Under the pieces are notes generated by a model, which made no database searches, had not been told where the DNA came from, and saw nothing but the letters and a program-made list of their open reading frames with translations. Shown here piece by piece: positions 21,972 to 23,698 of a DNA stretch of 23,698 bases. The position numbers and the translations under genes are program-made. Positions within the stretch are counted from its first letter, which is position 1. Each line of letters opens with the position of its first letter. The DNA lies in NCBI RefSeq assembly GCF_041737845.1, contig NZ_JBGSQX010000168.1, positions 1 through 23,698 of the forward strand, given 5' to 3'. The stretch is from Desulfococcus sp041737845 (GTDB lineage: Bacteria; Desulfobacterota; Desulfobacteria; Desulfobacterales; Desulfococcaceae).

Positions 21972-22967
21972 ATGGCCGAAATCACGATCGCCCTGGCGGG
22001 CAACCCGAATTCCGGGAAAACCACGCTGTTCAATGCATTCACCGGGGCCCGCCAGCATGTGGGCAATTATCCCGGGATCACGGTCGAGAAGAAGGAAGGC
22101 CTCTTCGTCCACAATGACCGCCACTTCAGGCTCATTGACCTGCCCGGGACCTATTCGCTGACGGCCTATTCCATGGAGGAGGTGGTAGCGCGGGACTTCC
22201 TCGTCCAAGAGAAGCCGGTGGCCGTCATCGACATCGTCGACGCGGCGAACCTGGAGCGGAATCTTTACCTGACGATCCAGCTCATGGAACTGGGCGCCCC
22301 GGTCATCCTGGCCCTCAACATGGTCGACGCCGCCGCCAGGCGGGGCATTTTCATCGATACGGAGAAGCTCGGCCGGCTGCTCGGGATGCCGGTGGTGGCG
22401 ACGGTCGCCCGGAAGGGGGAGGGGACGGCGGCCCTGGCAGAGACGGCGATCGAGATCGTCTCGGGCGGCGGTCGGCAGCAGACCCCGGCCGTTATCTCCT
22501 ACGGCACGGACGTCGATTCAGCCCTGGACGACATGTCCGCGACCATCGAAGCGGCCGGGTTTCTGACCGATCTCTATCCGGCCCGCTGGATCGCCCTTAA
22601 ATATGCGGAGGGCGACACGGCGGTCCGGAAACTGGGCCTTGAAAGAGATCCCCGGCTGTCGGACGCCCTTTCGGCGAAGGTATCGGCCCTGGCGGACCAC
22701 CTGAAGCAGACCATGGACCTCAGCCCGAACGCCGTCATCGCCGATCACCGCTACGGCTATATCCGGTCGCTCCTGCGCCAGGGCGTCATCGCCGTGCGGC
22801 CCGACCCGGACCGGCTTTTTCTCTCGGACCGCCTCGACCAGGTCCTTACCCACCGGCTGGCCGGGCCCCTCATCATGCTCCTGGTCGTCTGGGCTCTATC
22901 AGTTCACCTTTGCCTGGAGTGCGGCGCCGGTCGGCTGGCTCGAGGCCCTGTTCGGCCGGCTGGGTGA
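21972..22967 (+). CDS. feoB: Ferrous iron transporter FeoB, N-terminal part before a frameshift
   Basis: Encodes the cytosolic GTPase and GDI-like domains of FeoB, which powers Fe(II) uptake. G1 is GNPNSGKT (10-17), G3 DLPG (56-59) and G4 NMVD (116-119). The frame holds until VVWAL near residue 308, just inside the first membrane helix, then reads a nonsense tail and stops at 22967. The correct transmembrane sequence continues in another frame from about 22897, so the gene is split by an indel. GGAGGTG lies eight bases before the ATG. Confidence 0.9.
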   Translation: MAEITIALAGNPNSGKTTLFNAFTGARQHVGNYPGITVEKKEGLFVHNDRHFRLIDLPGTYSLTAYSMEEVVARDFLVQEKPVAVIDIVDAANLERNLYLTIQLMELGAPVILALNMVDAAARRGIFIDTEKLGRLLGMPVVATVARKGEGTAALAETAIEIVSGGGRQQTPAVISYGTDVDSALDDMSATIEAAGFLTDLYPARWIALKYAEGDTAVRKLGLERDPRLSDALSAKVSALADHLKQTMDLSPNAVIADHRYGYIRSLLRQGVIAVRPDPDRLFLSDRLDQVLTHRLAGPLIMLLVVWALSVHLCLECGAGRLARGPVRPAG

Positions 22968-23698
22968 GATCGCCGGGGCCTATCTGCCCGACGGCCTTCT
23001 CCGCTCCCTGGTCGTTTCGGGCATTATCGACGGCGTGGGCGGCGTGCTGGGATTCGTGCCGATGATCGCCTTCATGTTTCTGGGCATTGCCTTTCTGGAG
23101 GATTCAGGGTACCTGGCGCGCATGTCCTTCATGCTCGACCGGGTCTTCCGCATCTTCGGCCTCCACGGCAGTTCCGTGATGGCCTTTATCCTGTCCGGCG
23201 GCATCGCCGGGGGATGCGCCGTACCCGGCGTCATGGCGACGCGTACGCTCAGATCGCCCCGGGAGCGACTGGCGACGCTGCTTACCGTCCCCTTCATGAA
23301 CTGCGGGGCCAAGATGCCCGTGTTCCTCCTTCTGGTGGGGGCCTTTTTCACTACCGACAAGGCCCTGGCCATGTTTTTGATCACCATCGGCGCCTGGCTG
23401 GGCGCGCTCCTGGTGGCGAGGCTGCTGAGAAGCACGGTCATCCGGGGAGAGACGACCCCGTTTGTCATGGAGCTTCCCCCCTACCGCCTGCCCACGGCAA
23501 GGGGGCTCCTGATCCACACCGTCGAGCGGACGTGGCAGTACATTCGGAAGGCGGGGACGGTCATCCTGGGCATCTCCGTCCTGCTCTGGGCCCTCATGAC
23601 CTTTCCGGAATTGCCGGAGGACAGGGTTGCGGCGTTTGACCGCCTGCGCGCGGACCTGGCCGCGGTGGCCCGGGCCGGAGAGGGCGCGCCGACAGGCA
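22897..23698 (+). CDS. feoB: FeoB membrane domain, continuation after the frameshift (partial)
   Basis: From YQFTFAW at 22897 this frame stays open to the window edge and encodes the FeoB transmembrane region: GGVLGFVPMIAFMFLGIAFLEDSGYLARM, then the Gate motifs GGCAVPGVMATRTL and PFMNCGAKMPVFLLL, where the first cysteine block lines the presumed iron path. It has no start codon of its own near the break, so it is the second half of the same gene. The C-terminal end is beyond the window. Confidence 0.88.

Noticed and set aside
1..23698. CRISPR array or rRNA genes
   Set aside because: No regularly spaced direct repeats and no rRNA-like sequence were seen.

Overview
The window reads as a high-GC chromosome of a strictly anaerobic deltaproteobacterium (Desulfobacterota, sulfate-reducer or syntroph type). 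This is inferred from the gene mix: a DUF3786 protein with an N-terminal cysteine cluster, a KDO8P-like DAHP synthase next to an AroQ-type P-protein, tandem Hsp20s, FeoAB, and a 125-bp inverted-repeat element whose ends resemble dispersed repeats I remember from Desulfobacterales genomes. No database search was possible, so the taxon is an inference.

Layout. 1-1407 (minus): a Tat-exported protein cut by the window edge, a metallo-beta-lactamase-fold hydrolase and a cysteine-containing hypothetical. 1408-2760: mostly small genes, including a 56-aa minus-strand gene with its own promoter, ribosome site and hairpin, and a plus-strand pair (96 aa and a cysteine-rich 59 aa) ending in a terminator. 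2760-3490 (minus): KH-domain RNA-binding protein KhpA and a GIY-YIG nuclease. 3831-5744 (plus): aroF-pheA, the first step of the shikimate pathway and the branch to phenylalanine. 6057-6935: two Hsp20 chaperones. 7123-7929: DUF3786. 8022-12612: a sigma70-like promoter and the repeat element, then DUF1992, a SHOCT-domain membrane protein, ddl, a purD-purE gene fusion and a Sua5/YrdC tRNA-modification gene.

12650-14700 is an accessory patch of lower GC beside a tRNA-Leu(CAA) gene: a frameshifted gene tail, a truncated P-loop protein resembling BREX BrxF, an intact AlbA_2/HATPase_c_4 ATP-binding protein, tiny start-stop-coupled ORFs and a strong hairpin. It looks like the eroded remains of a defence operon. 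15056-17030 holds the E1 alpha and beta subunits of a 2-oxoacid/acetoin dehydrogenase without E2 or E3. 17081-21072 (minus) holds an alkaline phosphatase, a small membrane protein, an aldo/keto reductase, a DgkA-type lipid kinase and a PAP2 phosphatase. 21252-23698 (plus) holds a small coiled-coil protein, then feoA and feoB; feoB carries a frameshift and runs off the window.

The strongest leads are: (i) an 11-bp palindrome plus TACCAAA boxes shared by the promoters of the 56-aa gene and of feoAB, suggesting a common regulator; (ii) the PurD-PurE fusion with an altered PurE active-site loop; (iii) the BREX-like remnant next to tRNA-Leu; (iv) the 125-bp inverted-repeat element lying between a promoter and its gene; (v) the feoB frameshift.
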